The notes: generated from the sequence alone by a model not told the origin. 64,000 nucleotides of DNA from Pirellulales bacterium (GCA_022844125.1 JALHMI010000009.1:124001-188000); one strand, 5' to 3'. Shown: positions 9,939 through 18,758, numbered from the stretch's first letter. A program made the numbers and translations.

Positions 9939-11561
9939 ATGATGAGAGACCTGCAACCCCGCACCATTATTGCGCCTAGGGCGTTTGTGCGCCGCTGCCG
10001 CAAGTCGATGTTTCAAAAGAAGATCGTTGACTCGACCGGCGTGGAAATGAACGGCGGAAGCCTGCTCATGCGCACGCTGATCTTTCGACGGCTATTGTTG
10101 CGCGTGTTGGGGAACGATGAGAAGTTTGTTGGGCTGTTGGTGCCTCCTTCTGCCGGAGGAGTGCTGGCGAATGCCGCGGTGACGCTTTGCCGCCGTGTTT
10201 CGGTCAATCTGAACTACACCGTTTCTTCCGAAACGCTGAATTACTGCATCAAGCAGTGCGGCATCAAGCACGTGGTGACCAGCCGTAAGTTCATGGAACG
10301 ATTTGATTTCAAGCTCGACGCCAAGCTCATCTACCTCGAAGACCTGCGCGAGCAGGTGACCACGGCCGACAAGTTGGCAGGCGCCATTGGCGCATACGTC
10401 CTCCCGTCGGCTGTACTCGAACGGCAGCTTGGCTTGAACACGATTCAGGAAGACGAGCTGTTCACGATCATCTATACCTCCGGCTCCACCGGGAAGCCCA
10501 AGGGCGTGATGCTCTCATACAAGAACGTCGGCACGAACAGCGCGGCGATCGACGACATCCTGCAGCTCGATGAGCACGACATGGTGCTTGGGATTCTGCC
10601 TTTCTTTCATTCTTTCGGCTTTACGGTCGGATTGTGGTCGGTGTTGGCCTTGGGACCGCGCGGCTGTTATCACTTCAGCCCGCTGGACGCGAAAATCATC
10701 GGCAAGATGTGCAAAGACGAGAAGGTGACGATCATGGTCACCACGCCGACATTCTTGCGATCGTATATGCGGCGTTGCACGCCCGAGGACTTCGCCTCGA
10801 TGGAACTCGTCGTCACCGGCGCCGAGAAACTGCCTGGCGAACTGACCGCCGCGTTCGAAGAGCGGTTCGGAATACGTCCCATGGAAGGTTACGGCACGAC
10901 CGAGCTATCGCCGATCGTATCGGTCAACGTACCGCCGATTCGCGCGATTGGCGGCGATACGACACTCAATCGCTTGGGAACCGTCGGCCTGCCAATTCCA
11001 GGCGTTCAGGTTAAGACGATCGACCACGAGACAGGCGTGGATCTCGCCCCCGGCGAGACGGGAATTCTGTGTTTCAAGGGCCCAAACGTCATGCAGGGCT
11101 ACTTCAAAATGCCCGAACAGACGGCGGAAGTCGTGCGCGACGGCTGGTACGTCACCGGTGACATGGGCTGTGTGGACGATGATGGTTTCATCACCATCAC
11201 CGGCAGATTGAGCCGTTTCTCGAAGATCGGCGGCGAGATGGTGCCGCACATTCAGGTGGAAGAGTTGCTGCAGAAGATCATGGGCGAGGATGAAGAAAAG
11301 CTCGCCGTCGCAGTCACGTCGACCCCCGACCCGAAGAAGGGGGAGCGGCTCATCGTGCTGCATCTGCCCTGCGACAAGCCGGTGAACCAGATTCTCGAAG
11401 AACTCGCGGCCGCGCGGCTGCCCAACCTGTGGATGCCCGACAAAGACTCATTCTACCAGGTCGACGAGATTCCGCTGTTGGGCACCGGCAAGCTCGACTT
11501 GCAGGGGCTCAGGAATCTCGTCGAAGAACGCGTGCTCGGTGGCACCGCAGCTCAGGGTTAG
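9939..11561 (+). CDS. AMP-binding acyl-CoA / acyl-ACP synthetase family protein
   Basis: With the start at ATG 9939 (or 9942), preceded by AGG, the product has about 540 residues. Core motifs of the ANL superfamily are present: the phosphate loop YTSGSTGKPKGV near 185, PFFHSFGF near 225, EGYGTTELSP near 320, and YVTGDMG then DGFITITGRLSRFSKIGGE near 420. The ending with catalytic Lys (LLGTGKLDL) is present too. The motif set resembles the synthetase half of acyl-ACP synthetase / lysophospholipid acyltransferase (Aas-type) proteins, here without the acyltransferase half. It adenylates a carboxylic acid, probably a fatty acid, before thioester transfer. The N-terminal 35 residues are Arg-rich and of doubtful start. 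Confidence 0.85.
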   Translation: MMRDLQPRTIIAPRAFVRRCRKSMFQKKIVDSTGVEMNGGSLLMRTLIFRRLLLRVLGNDEKFVGLLVPPSAGGVLANAAVTLCRRVSVNLNYTVSSETLNYCIKQCGIKHVVTSRKFMERFDFKLDAKLIYLEDLREQVTTADKLAGAIGAYVLPSAVLERQLGLNTIQEDELFTIIYTSGSTGKPKGVMLSYKNVGTNSAAIDDILQLDEHDMVLGILPFFHSFGFTVGLWSVLALGPRGCYHFSPLDAKIIGKMCKDEKVTIMVTTPTFLRSYMRRCTPEDFASMELVVTGAEKLPGELTAAFEERFGIRPMEGYGTTELSPIVSVNVPPIRAIGGDTTLNRLGTVGLPIPGVQVKTIDHETGVDLAPGETGILCFKGPNVMQGYFKMPEQTAEVVRDGWYVTGDMGCVDDDGFITITGRLSRFSKIGGEMVPHIQVEELLQKIMGEDEEKLAVAVTSTPDPKKGERLIVLHLPCDKPVNQILEELAAARLPNLWMPDKDSFYQVDEIPLLGTGKLDLQGLRNLVEERVLGGTAAQG

Positions 11562-11570
11562 CCGCAGCCG

Positions 11571-12425
11571 CTAGTGCATTGCCGTTTCTGCCTCCGACGG
11601 CGCGGTGCTCGCGGGAATCACGCGAGCCTGAGTTGATGCACGCTGCCGCGCTTTCTCGCCGACTTCGAGGGAAATCTCGGCGAACCGATCGCGGATGTCC
11701 GGCTGCACGTTCGTCAGCTTGGCGGCAAGACGCTGCATCCCGCCCGGGTTGGCTTCCGCCGTCTGCGAAACGTTACTCAAGAACGACGCCGTCTCGACAA
11801 AGTTGTAGTCGGCCGAGCGGTGGATCAACATCTGCAGAGTCTTGGCCAGCACTTCCAGTCCCGCGTGTTCAATTTGAATGAACGTATCCATGCGACTGGT
11901 AACGTGGAAGCGGCCGTCCGTTTCCTGCAGATACCCGCTCTTCAGCAAGAGTACGCAGCGGGCCCGAATTGGTTGCTTGAACATCGGGCCGCTGTAGGCA
12001 CCCTCGGCATAGATGACCTGGGTCTCGTGGTCGCTGTAGCACATGCGCACGTCGCACGCAGTGCCCATGTTATCCGTGGCCCGGAAGGTATCTGGTCCGG
12101 TCCGGCGAATGGCCACATTGCTGACCTGCATGATCTCCCAGATGTTGACAACCACCTCGGGATGCCGGACCAGGAACAGGTACATGTCCGGGTCGCAGGG
12201 TGTCACCTGCACCGGCAGCCGGCGATACAGCGTCGTAGCCGCGATGGTCGCTTGCACGTTGGCACGCACATCCTCCGGCAATTTGTCGAACGGCAGCAGA
12301 CGAATCGCCTCATCGCGTGCCGCCCGACTGCTCGTGGCCTGATTCGGGCTGGCGGCCTGAGCCGCGCTCGACAAGGACAGAGCAGCGCAAGCAGCGATTG
12401 CGATTCCAACAACACGTAGTTGCAT
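11571..12425 (-). CDS. Secreted uncharacterised protein
   Basis: Start chosen at ATG 12425 so that residues 1-25 form a signal peptide (Val/Ile/Ala core, ending AAQA). The frame is open 17 codons further upstream. The 284-residue product has no family I recognise. Residues 40-150 contain a LYRRLPVQ segment followed by CDPDMYLFLVRHPEVVVNIWEIM, then a region with three further Cys and repeated short beta-like stretches. The C-terminal third is helical, ending in an Ala/Thr-rich tail. It may be a planctomycete-specific periplasmic protein. Its end lies 9 bases from the convergent AMP-binding gene, and upstream genes on the same strand are another secreted protein and a regulatory pair. Confidence 0.7.
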   Translation of the reverse strand: MQLRVVGIAIAACAALSLSSAAQAASPNQATSSRAARDEAIRLLPFDKLPEDVRANVQATIAATTLYRRLPVQVTPCDPDMYLFLVRHPEVVVNIWEIMQVSNVAIRRTGPDTFRATDNMGTACDVRMCYSDHETQVIYAEGAYSGPMFKQPIRARCVLLLKSGYLQETDGRFHVTSRMDTFIQIEHAGLEVLAKTLQMLIHRSADYNFVETASFLSNVSQTAEANPGGMQRLAAKLTNVQPDIRDRFAEISLEVGEKARQRASTQARVIPASTAPSEAETAMH

Positions 12426-12745
12426 TCCGAGCGCGCAGCGGCGCCCGCAAAGTTCAACTGGCATGGCTCCCCCCAATCCCAGATGATCCCCCCAAGCGCG
12501 ACTGCCACCCTTGCTAGCGTGCGGGTGCGTGGCAGGCGCGGTCGGCTGTGCCGACGTTAGAAGGTTTTCGGCTCAGGGAAGGAGCCAAGGCGAGAGAATT
12601 TTTTGTCGCATGGCCGCTGACGCCAGCGTGCTAGCGTGGCGTAGCGATAGGCAAAGCGGTAGCGGTTGCGAAATTCTGTCAAGCGACCACCGCGATCCAG
12701 GTGCCACAGACTAAGAAGATACTGCCGGCGTTTCAGCCTTTCACA
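12426..12745. other. Intergenic stretch, nothing recognised
   Basis: About 320 bases between two leftward genes. Contains a GTGCTAGCGTGG-like motif seen twice in related form (near 12510 and 12628) but no ORF, terminator or RNA gene that I can support. Confidence 0.35.
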
Positions 12746-13915
12746 CTAGCGCCGTACAGCGTCCAGCAGCGTCACCCGCTGAGCACTGACATGCTGCTTT
12801 TGCAAGTCAGGGATGTAACCACGTTGACCGCTTACGCCGACTTGCTTGTCGACGAATGGGCGAAGATTCACCCCGGGTGCCGGAGTTACGAAAGATCGCA
12901 CGCCACCACGCTCGTCGAGCAGCGCGTACTGTGGGCCTCCCGGCTTAGTCGCCAACACCGGAGCCAACCGTCCGACGCCGTCAAACCGTGCATCGGTTGA
13001 CTGTCCGGGAGCAGGCTGGGGAGTCGAGGCCACTGTCGCTCCGGCGGCGCTCGCACGCAGTGTGTCGTGGCGCTGCTTGATCTCGTCGAATCGGGCCAGC
13101 TTGTCCAACAGCACCCGGGCCCTTCCACGCTCCAGAGCGCTGTCGGCCGATTGCAGTGCCTGCTGAGCACGCTGTTCGAGCGACTTGAACGACCACTGCG
13201 AAATGTCTTCTGCAACGATCTGCGAAAGCTCGACGTCGATTTGCTCGAGCGCGGTGACTCGCTCTAGTTCATTCTGCAAGGCGGCGTGGGCTTGCGGATC
13301 GGCGGCCGACTGCGCGTTGTTCGCGGCCCCCGGTAGGCGGACGTCTCGGGCGAAATGCTGTTGATCGGCAGGAACAAAAGTAGCGGCGTCGCGGTTGGCG
13401 AACCCTTCGTCTGTTGTCTCACGTTCGGGCGAGGCAAGTTCGCGATCGACGTACTGCGCAAACACCCAGCGAAATTCGCCTGCCGGTGGTTCGACCTTGC
13501 ACCATGGCGAATCGTGGGTCGGCGGTTCCAGCAGCACGACTTGTTCGTCTCGCTCCAGTCGCACCTGGATTACGTCCCGGACATCACTGAACTCGCTGCC
13601 CACGCGAGCCACGACTCGGTCGGAATTGACAACCGCCAGTTCGCTTTCCGACGGATCCAAGTGCCGAGCGGAGACCCATGAGTAGCTGCCGGCGGGCGGT
13701 CGAATCGCCAGCCAACCGCCGGGGTCGTGGCGGTATACCTCAACGGGCTTACCCCTGGCGAGTTTGGTCGTCGGGTAATAGTCACGTCCCGGCCCGCTGC
13801 GGACGTACACGTCGTCCGAGTTGATATAAGCGATGTAGGGGAAGTCAGCGGCGCGCGCAGTACCTACTGTGATAATTCCCAGCAGCAGCAGCAGGATTGC
13901 AGGTCGCCACGACAT
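12746..13915 (-). CDS. Secreted SH3b (bacterial SH3) domain protein
   Basis: The 389-residue protein has a signal peptide (residues 1-22, ending ARA). Residues 25-90 form a bacterial SH3 domain: INSDDVYVRSGPGRDYYPTT then GWLAIRPPAGSYSWVSARHL. A second, less regular SH3-like unit covers 90-160 (VARVGSEFSDV...; WCKVEPPAGEFRWV). A helical, Glu/Gln/Ala-rich section (205-290) may be a coiled coil, followed by a Pro/Ala linker and a short beta-rich end containing FVDKQVGVSGQRGY, another SH3-like or OB-like strand set. SH3b domains bind peptidoglycan or envelope proteins, so an envelope role is likely, with no enzymatic motif seen. Confidence 0.8.
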   Translation of the reverse strand: MSWRPAILLLLLGIITVGTARAADFPYIAYINSDDVYVRSGPGRDYYPTTKLARGKPVEVYRHDPGGWLAIRPPAGSYSWVSARHLDPSESELAVVNSDRVVARVGSEFSDVRDVIQVRLERDEQVVLLEPPTHDSPWCKVEPPAGEFRWVFAQYVDRELASPERETTDEGFANRDAATFVPADQQHFARDVRLPGAANNAQSAADPQAHAALQNELERVTALEQIDVELSQIVAEDISQWSFKSLEQRAQQALQSADSALERGRARVLLDKLARFDEIKQRHDTLRASAAGATVASTPQPAPGQSTDARFDGVGRLAPVLATKPGGPQYALLDERGGVRSFVTPAPGVNLRPFVDKQVGVSGQRGYIPDLQKQHVSAQRVTLLDAVRR

Positions 13916-14090
13916 GCGTCAGTTCCCGGACGACCGGTGGGAAGTCCGAGCTCTAGGGGAATGCAGAGAATCATCGTCCGAGAAACAAGCGGCGCGGCTT
14001 GTAGCAGGATGCGTGCGGAAGCTCAAGAGCAATCGGCGGTGGTGCAACTCGAGAATCGACAAGCTGGCGATGCCAGCAAGCCCTGCGGCC

Positions 14091-14540
14091 TTAGTCGCAG
14101 CCGTTGCAGCAGGGAGTATCCTGCCCGCGGCGTTTCTCCAGTTCCACAACGTTGCCCTTCTGGTTGTACTCGACGCGGTTCATGAAGTTGCGCATTAACA
14201 TGATGCCGCGGCCGCTGGGGCAATCGATGTGATCGGAGTCCGTACAGTCGGGAACGTGCTCGGGATTGAAGCCTTTACCTTGATCGCTGATCTTGATCCA
14301 GATCTTCTCTGGGGTCGAATGGCAGATGACGTGGACCTGCTTGTTGTAGTCGAGGCAATTGCCATGCTTGATGGCGTTGACCACGGCTTCTTCCAGCGCG
14401 AGACGAATACCGAACATCTGCCGCGAATCCCAGTCCTCGGCTTGCAGACGGCCTAGTAGGTCCTCGAGCACCTGATGACCCGATGCCAGATCGCTCGATA
14501 TTGTGCGCTCGAATGTCCAGGTCGTCGGTTCGTTTGCCAT
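14091..14540 (-). CDS. Anti-sigma regulatory factor, HATPase_c_2 (RsbW-like) kinase
   Basis: Start at ATG 14540 (MANEPTTWTF) gives 149 residues, typical of RsbW/SpoIIAB-type serine kinases. The upstream in-frame ATG at 14711 would overlap the preceding gene. Bergerat-fold boxes are present: LALEEAVVNAIKHGN (N-box), ISDQGKGF (G1) and SGRGIMLM (G2). The C-terminus carries a Cys pair (PCCNGCD), unusual for the family. The gene directly follows a STAS antagonist, the standard partner-switch pairing in which the kinase holds a sigma factor or output protein until the phospho-state of the STAS protein changes. No sigma factor is encoded beside it, so the target must be elsewhere or be another protein. 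Confidence 0.9.
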   Translation of the reverse strand: MANEPTTWTFERTISSDLASGHQVLEDLLGRLQAEDWDSRQMFGIRLALEEAVVNAIKHGNCLDYNKQVHVICHSTPEKIWIKISDQGKGFNPEHVPDCTDSDHIDCPSGRGIMLMRNFMNRVEYNQKGNVVELEKRRGQDTPCCNGCD

Positions 14541-14679
14541 CTCACACCACTTGTCGTGCCGAACGTGAAAGGCTTGCGGCTCCAAAGGCGAGCTAAAAGT
14601 GGCTACCGCGAGCTTGCCAGTTTTGGGTTCCGCCTTCCCGCAATTGGTCTCTAGTATTCGAGCGCCGAAAGGACTCCGC

Positions 14680-15033
14680 TCAAAAGCTGGCCAGGGCGTC
14701 CGCCTCATCATCCTTGATGTCGAACAGCTTGTTCAACTTCGTGATTGCGAAGACTTCGTAGATCTCGGGCCGAATGTTGCTGAGCTTAAGCTTTCCGCCG
14801 TGGGCTTTGACTTTCTTATCGAGGGTTATGAGCTTGCCAAGCGCGGCGCTGGAAAGAAACTCGACAGACAAAAAATTTAACAGCAGACTCTTGCGATTCT
14901 CTTCCTCGACGAGTTGGAACAATTCTTGTCCCAACTCTTGGATGTTGGCTTCGTCAAGGATCTTGCGGTCGACGAACCGGACCACGGTCACGTCGCCGAC
15001 TTCCGTTAATTGCAACCGCCGATGAACGGCCAT
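14680..15033 (-). CDS. STAS domain anti-sigma factor antagonist
   Basis: The start at ATG 15033 (MAVHRRLQLTEVGDVTVVRF) gives 117 residues covering one STAS domain. LLNFLSVEFLSSAALGKLI at about 60-78 holds the conserved Ser that partner kinases phosphorylate (second Ser of SSAALG), followed by the HGGKLKLSNI strand. This matches RsbV/SpoIIAA-type antagonists. The kinase gene follows after 139 bases, and a sigma70-like promoter lies 170-200 bases upstream. Partner switching with the downstream kinase is expected from the family, while the stimulus and output are unknown. Confidence 0.9.
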   Translation of the reverse strand: MAVHRRLQLTEVGDVTVVRFVDRKILDEANIQELGQELFQLVEEENRKSLLLNFLSVEFLSSAALGKLITLDKKVKAHGGKLKLSNIRPEIYEVFAITKLNKLFDIKDDEADALASF

Positions 15034-15353
15034 CAAACAGGCTCCTCTTGCCACAGCTAGCAGGCACGCCGCAGTTCATTAAGCGGGCGAAGACTTGCCT
15101 CGCTGGTTAGTTGTAGGCTCTCGGTACGCACATCCTGCCCGCCGTGTCTGCGGTAGTCGCGTCGACCTAATTGTAATTGCGGCAACTGGTTCCGCAAAAG
15201 TTGTATGATACTGGACCAGTGGCGTCTGTCAAGCTAACACCCAGCTGCGCCTTGACTTACGGCCGAAATCACCCCTCAGTCTCAGTATAACCTGCGCAAG
15301 TCGCCAGTTTGGCGATCAATGTACCCGAGCTCCACAACCTTGCCAGTCGGAAA
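15034..15353. other. Intergenic region holding the STAS operon promoter
   Basis: A 320-base region between the STAS gene and the PIG-L gene end. Apart from the promoter at 15205-15232 I see no other feature. The part between the promoter and the gene is a long untranslated leader with no obvious riboswitch fold. Confidence 0.4.
15205..15232 (-). promoter_or_regulatory. Sigma70-type promoter for the STAS / anti-sigma operon
   Basis: On the minus strand TTGACA (15227-15232) and TATCAT (15205-15210) are separated by 16 bases, close to the sigma70 consensus. It points to the STAS gene, whose start is about 170 bases downstream, implying a long leader. Confidence 0.6.
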
Positions 15354-16133
15354 TCAAGCCTTCAACACGTGCGAGGAAAGTGCTTCGGCCAGCGGGTCGC
15401 CGTCGATGGCCCCATACCCGATCGGGTAGTGCCGCCGCCACCCCTCGGCATATTCGAACGTGCGTGACAGCCTCCCCACTTCGCGCGACAAGTCGTGCAT
15501 GGTCCTGAGGTACGAGTCGAATCCCTGGCTCGTGTCGAGCCACTGCTTCTGGCTGGCATGGCAGGCAAGCATTGCGGTCTTCTGCTCGATCACGCTCTTG
15601 ATGTCGACAAACATTTTCGGTCGGACCAGGTTACCCAGCGGATCGCGATTGCCGTGCGGCTGAGCGTGATAGACCGTCACCGGCTGATCCACCGGAGCTC
15701 GGGCCGGCGCGGTCGGGTAGTTCGGCATCCCGCGCGCGAACGCCGCAGTGAGCGCGAGCCGGCAGGCGTTCATGTGATCCTCCATGTAGTCGAGCGGCGA
15801 GTGTATGAGCAGAATCTCGGGTGCCACCTCGCGCATCACTGCGGCCAGCCGGGTGAGCGACTCGTGGTTATAGAAAATCTCCAAGTCGTTCACGAGACTC
15901 GGATGGAATACCGCCCCGATCGACGCCGCTGCGACTTGTCCTTCGCGCGCGCGGATCTCGGCAGCCTCGGCAGCCGAGTACTCGGTAGTGCCGCAGCAGC
16001 CGTTGGCGATATTCATGTAGTGCAGTTCGTAGCCGGCCTGGCCTAAAAGTATCAGTGTGCCGGCCATCACGAACTCGATGTCATCGGGGTGGGCGGCCAC
16101 GGCGAAGGCTCGCGGCTTGCGCTCGGCGTGCAT
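15354..16133 (-). CDS. PIG-L / LmbE family deacetylase
   Basis: The 259-residue protein opens with FAVAAHPDDIEF at about 10-21, the zinc-binding AHPDD(x)E signature of PIG-L/LmbE N-deacetylases. HSPLDYMEDHMNAC near 110-123 carries the second set (HxPxDxxxDH). The family removes acetyl groups from GlcNAc-linked substrates, as in GlcNAc-PI, mycothiol and bacillithiol synthesis, or from antibiotics. No signal peptide is present, so it is cytoplasmic. It lies 79 bases downstream of the sialidase-like gene on the same strand, which may be a functional link in amino-sugar glycan processing (inference). Length is normal. Confidence 0.88.
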   Translation of the reverse strand: MHAERKPRAFAVAAHPDDIEFVMAGTLILLGQAGYELHYMNIANGCCGTTEYSAAEAAEIRAREGQVAAASIGAVFHPSLVNDLEIFYNHESLTRLAAVMREVAPEILLIHSPLDYMEDHMNACRLALTAAFARGMPNYPTAPARAPVDQPVTVYHAQPHGNRDPLGNLVRPKMFVDIKSVIEQKTAMLACHASQKQWLDTSQGFDSYLRTMHDLSREVGRLSRTFEYAEGWRRHYPIGYGAIDGDPLAEALSSHVLKA

Positions 16134-16212
16134 GGCGTTACCTTGCAGGGTTGGATGAAGTCGTTCAGCGTGCCCGGTTTTAGCACGCTCCGCGTACTGT
16201 TGGCACTACCCT

Positions 16213-17439
16213 TCAATTCGACGGGGTCGCGGCGAGCTCTCGGGCAATTGCCGCGTCGACGTCATCCAACATAACCCGGACAACTTCGACCGTCTGCTTC
16301 TTGCGAGAGTATGCAATGTAAATCGCTTTAGCTTGCTCGATGACGTGCGGGTATTGCGCCGACTCGTAGCGTGTCGTCCCGTGCTTCGAGCCGTCGACCC
16401 AATTGATGCGTTCAAGTCGGGCCGGGATGGGCAAGCGATACATATGCCGGAAAACCATCCCATCGGCGGAAATCGAGAGGCATAGCGGATCGCGCTGTTT
16501 CGGATTCGTGTTCGAAGCCATGACCCAATAGCCACGACTGGTTTGCAGCCCATGAAACTTGCTCGTCGCGTCAGGAAAGTTGGTGCGAACCGGCGGGCTC
16601 CACGTTCGCCCGTTGTCGATCGAGAAGCTTCGCAGCAGACGTCCCGACTTGCTGTTATCGCGAAACATGCCGATGATTTCCCCTCCCGCCAACGTCCACC
16701 AGTAAGGCTCCTCCGGCGCGCCGCCGTCGGGCAGGCGATACTTCGAGAACGGAATCACCTGCCAATCATCGATCGACTTGAGACCGCCGATCAGCATCGA
16801 CACGCTACGGTCCGAGGCTCTTCGCGACATCATCCATTTCCCACTGCCCAGCTTCTTTGGCGCGAAGTTGTTCAGCGCGTCGTCGAAAACCTGTCCGGCC
16901 GACTCCCATTGACCCAGCTGCCGGTTCCAGCGAAAACCCACCAGCTTTAGATCGCCGTCGTGAAATGCGGGCGCCTCGTAAAGACTCGCCAGCGCCAACA
17001 GCTCGTCATTGCGAATCCACAGCCCGCGGGCAATATAGCCGTAGCCCGCTTGCGGCGGCGACGCGAGCACCTGCTGGGGGCTCCAAGCGATGCCATCATC
17101 GCTCGTGGCGAATTGCAGGTGCTGCCGAGCCTGATCTTCGATCACAAGCCCGTGACTCCAGAAGCACCAAAACCGGCCATTGTAGTGCGCGAGATAGTTG
17201 TGCAGCCGAAACTGCCACTCGGCGTCGCCCAGACTGACAACGCCGTGCTGGCCAGCAAGCTGCGGCAAGGTGGCGTAGTCGATGCGGCCGGGATCGGTGC
17301 CGGTCGTGACCAAATTCAACATCAACGGCGATTCTGGTCGTTGCCTCGGATCGGGGCGAACGAGATCGTCCGCCGTCGATTGATCGGCGATGCATAAGAG
17401 CAAAGTAACCAGAATCAAGGTGCGAGTACGGAGTGGCAT
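16213..17439 (-). CDS. Secreted sialidase/BNR-repeat-like protein
   Basis: The 408-residue product has a signal peptide (1-23). Two Asp-box-like motifs are visible: TSDDGIAWSP near 113 and SIDNGRTWSP near 275, each followed by a strand, plus repeated W-rich blades, consistent with a six-bladed propeller of the sialidase/BNR type. FRDNSKSGRLLRSF and ATSKFHGLQTSRGYW are typical of planctomycete exo-alpha-sialidase-like proteins. The full arginine triad of true sialidases cannot be confirmed by eye, so a glycoside hydrolase or a binding propeller are both possible. The partner downstream is a PIG-L deacetylase. Confidence 0.75.
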   Translation of the reverse strand: MPLRTRTLILVTLLLCIADQSTADDLVRPDPRQRPESPLMLNLVTTGTDPGRIDYATLPQLAGQHGVVSLGDAEWQFRLHNYLAHYNGRFWCFWSHGLVIEDQARQHLQFATSDDGIAWSPQQVLASPPQAGYGYIARGLWIRNDELLALASLYEAPAFHDGDLKLVGFRWNRQLGQWESAGQVFDDALNNFAPKKLGSGKWMMSRRASDRSVSMLIGGLKSIDDWQVIPFSKYRLPDGGAPEEPYWWTLAGGEIIGMFRDNSKSGRLLRSFSIDNGRTWSPPVRTNFPDATSKFHGLQTSRGYWVMASNTNPKQRDPLCLSISADGMVFRHMYRLPIPARLERINWVDGSKHGTTRYESAQYPHVIEQAKAIYIAYSRKKQTVEVVRVMLDDVDAAIARELAATPSN

Positions 17440-17633
17440 GGCAGTGGAACTCAGGGCCGGGGCGACGGGCAGCGGTTTCCACCCGCCATTTGACCTACCC
17501 GATTGTCTGCGTGCAAATCCGCCGAAACAGCGGCAGAAACGTCGAAGCCGAGCTCAGTCACGACCTGGAGGAGCCACGCTCGCACTCGTTCTTCGTATTG
17601 TGCCGGGCGAGCAATGGAGAATCGGCGGCTGGC

Positions 17634-18416
17634 CTAGGATCGCTCGCGCAGCCGCTGGGCGGCGAGCGAGTCGAGCCGATACTTACAGGCCGACGCGAAG
17701 TTGTATTCCGCGGCAGCCTCGAATACGCGATGCATCATGGTGAGCGAACGTACGCATTCCAGCTGGGCAACCTGCAGTTCGTCGAGCAGTCCGGCGCCGT
17801 CGGCGCTGCGGCCGGTGGCGTGCAGCATCCAGGCCAGGCCGATGCGACATTCCAAGTTGCGAGGGTCAAGATCAAAGGCTCGCTTAAGGTATGGCAGGAC
17901 GCTGGCGGCCGGCCGCCGAAGGCGACGCAAGTAGTAGGCGATGCCAAGCAGAGGTCCGGCCGATCGAGGCAATCGCTGCGCGGCTTCGCGGCAGACGTCC
18001 AGGGCGAGGTCCCGTTCGCCGACGCGTCCCAAACCATCGGCCAAGGCTTCGAGCAGCTCGCTATCAATACGGATTGCGGCCGCGAGGTAGCAATAGATCG
18101 AGCGCGCGGCCTCCACAAACCCCGAGTCGATATAGCACTCGGCTAGTGCCAACTGGCTAGCGTGCGCCAGTGGCACCAAGATGCTTGCCGTCTCCAGCGA
18201 CCACTGGGCTGCGTCGAAATGCTTCCGCTGGAGCAGCAGCATTCCCAACTGCTCCCACGCCTTTCCGGCGGCAGGAGAATCCGTACCCTGAGCCTGGACG
18301 GCAAGTCGCTGTTCGGCAATCGCCTGGTCGAGATCAGCGGCGTCTAAGGGAGGTTCCTGCGGGCGGATCCAGGATTGAGCCGAATGCAATTCTCGAGGAT
18401 CAGTGTGGCGAGTCAT
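17634..18416 (-). CDS. TPR-repeat protein
   Basis: Start chosen at ATG 18416 (MTRHTDPREL). The frame is open to 18467, but the extra residues run into an operator-like dyad. The 260-residue product is all-helical with at least five TPR-like pairs: a GKAWEQLGMLLLQRKHFDAA unit, the ALAECYIDSGFVEAARSIY unit, a GLGRVGERDLALDVC unit, GIAYYLRRLRRPAASVL, and a CRIGLAWMLHATGRSADGA unit ending in a helix. There is no signal peptide. TPR proteins are interaction scaffolds and the partner is not apparent. It stands alone on its strand with its own AT-rich promoter region. Confidence 0.78.
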   Translation of the reverse strand: MTRHTDPRELHSAQSWIRPQEPPLDAADLDQAIAEQRLAVQAQGTDSPAAGKAWEQLGMLLLQRKHFDAAQWSLETASILVPLAHASQLALAECYIDSGFVEAARSIYCYLAAAIRIDSELLEALADGLGRVGERDLALDVCREAAQRLPRSAGPLLGIAYYLRRLRRPAASVLPYLKRAFDLDPRNLECRIGLAWMLHATGRSADGAGLLDELQVAQLECVRSLTMMHRVFEAAAEYNFASACKYRLDSLAAQRLRERS

Positions 18417-18436
18417 CGAAGTCAGCTCGGATATGT

Positions 18437-18469
18437 AATTGAGACTCAATATCAATAGTGAGTCCAATT
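18437..18469. promoter_or_regulatory. AT-rich inverted repeat upstream of the TPR gene
   Basis: Arms AATTGAGACTCA (18437-18448) and TGAGTCCAATT (18459-18469) are complementary with one extra base, with an AT-rich centre. It lies 20-50 bases before the TPR gene's start, in DNA noticeably richer in A+T than its surroundings. An operator is the likely reading. Confidence 0.45.
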
Positions 18470-18726
18470 GTATTTAGGCAGCCATCTTCGCGTCAACGGG
18501 GATTGCTGACAAAATCGCTGTTTGGCGGGTCAGTCGCTCAGAACGCCAATCTGCGCGCGGCCACGCGCGCTGTCGCAGTTGCCAGCAGCATTGCCGGAAT
18601 CGAGTCGTCCGCTTTTGATTCGATTCTCGCCTTACAAGTAGGGGTGTTCGTAGTGCTCCGGCATTCGAGCTCGGGCGCGCCACCCGCTCTCCATTTGCCG
18701 AGTGCTGCGGTTATCCCGTCTCCCAG
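18470..18726 (+). ncRNA. Candidate small RNA ending at the orphan terminator
   Basis: This is inferred only from position: about 260 bases with no protein gene lie between the TPR gene's regulatory dyad and a strong plus-strand terminator. Sequence includes several GC-rich self-complementary stretches such as GCGCGCGGCCACGCGCGC (about 18555). I do not match it to tmRNA, SRP RNA, RNase P or 6S RNA. Confidence 0.3.
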
Positions 18727-18758
18727 CCTGTCCGTCCTTCGGGGCGGACAGGCATTTT
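18727..18758 (+). terminator. Intrinsic terminator without an upstream gene
   Basis: CCTGTCCGTCC (18727-18737), a TTCG loop, then GGGCGGACAGG (to 18752) form an 11-bp stem with one G-U pair, followed by CATTTTTTG. This is a near-ideal plus-strand terminator. No plus-strand protein gene ends upstream, since the genes to the left run the other way. Confidence 0.75.

Noticed and set aside
14541-14711. Upstream in-frame start for the RsbW-like gene
   Set aside because: It would overlap the STAS gene and add residues absent from this family; MANEPTTW at 14540 fits family length.
18640-18700. tRNA-like segment with GCATTCGAGCTC resembling a T-loop
   Set aside because: No acceptor stem or anticodon arm can be built around it.
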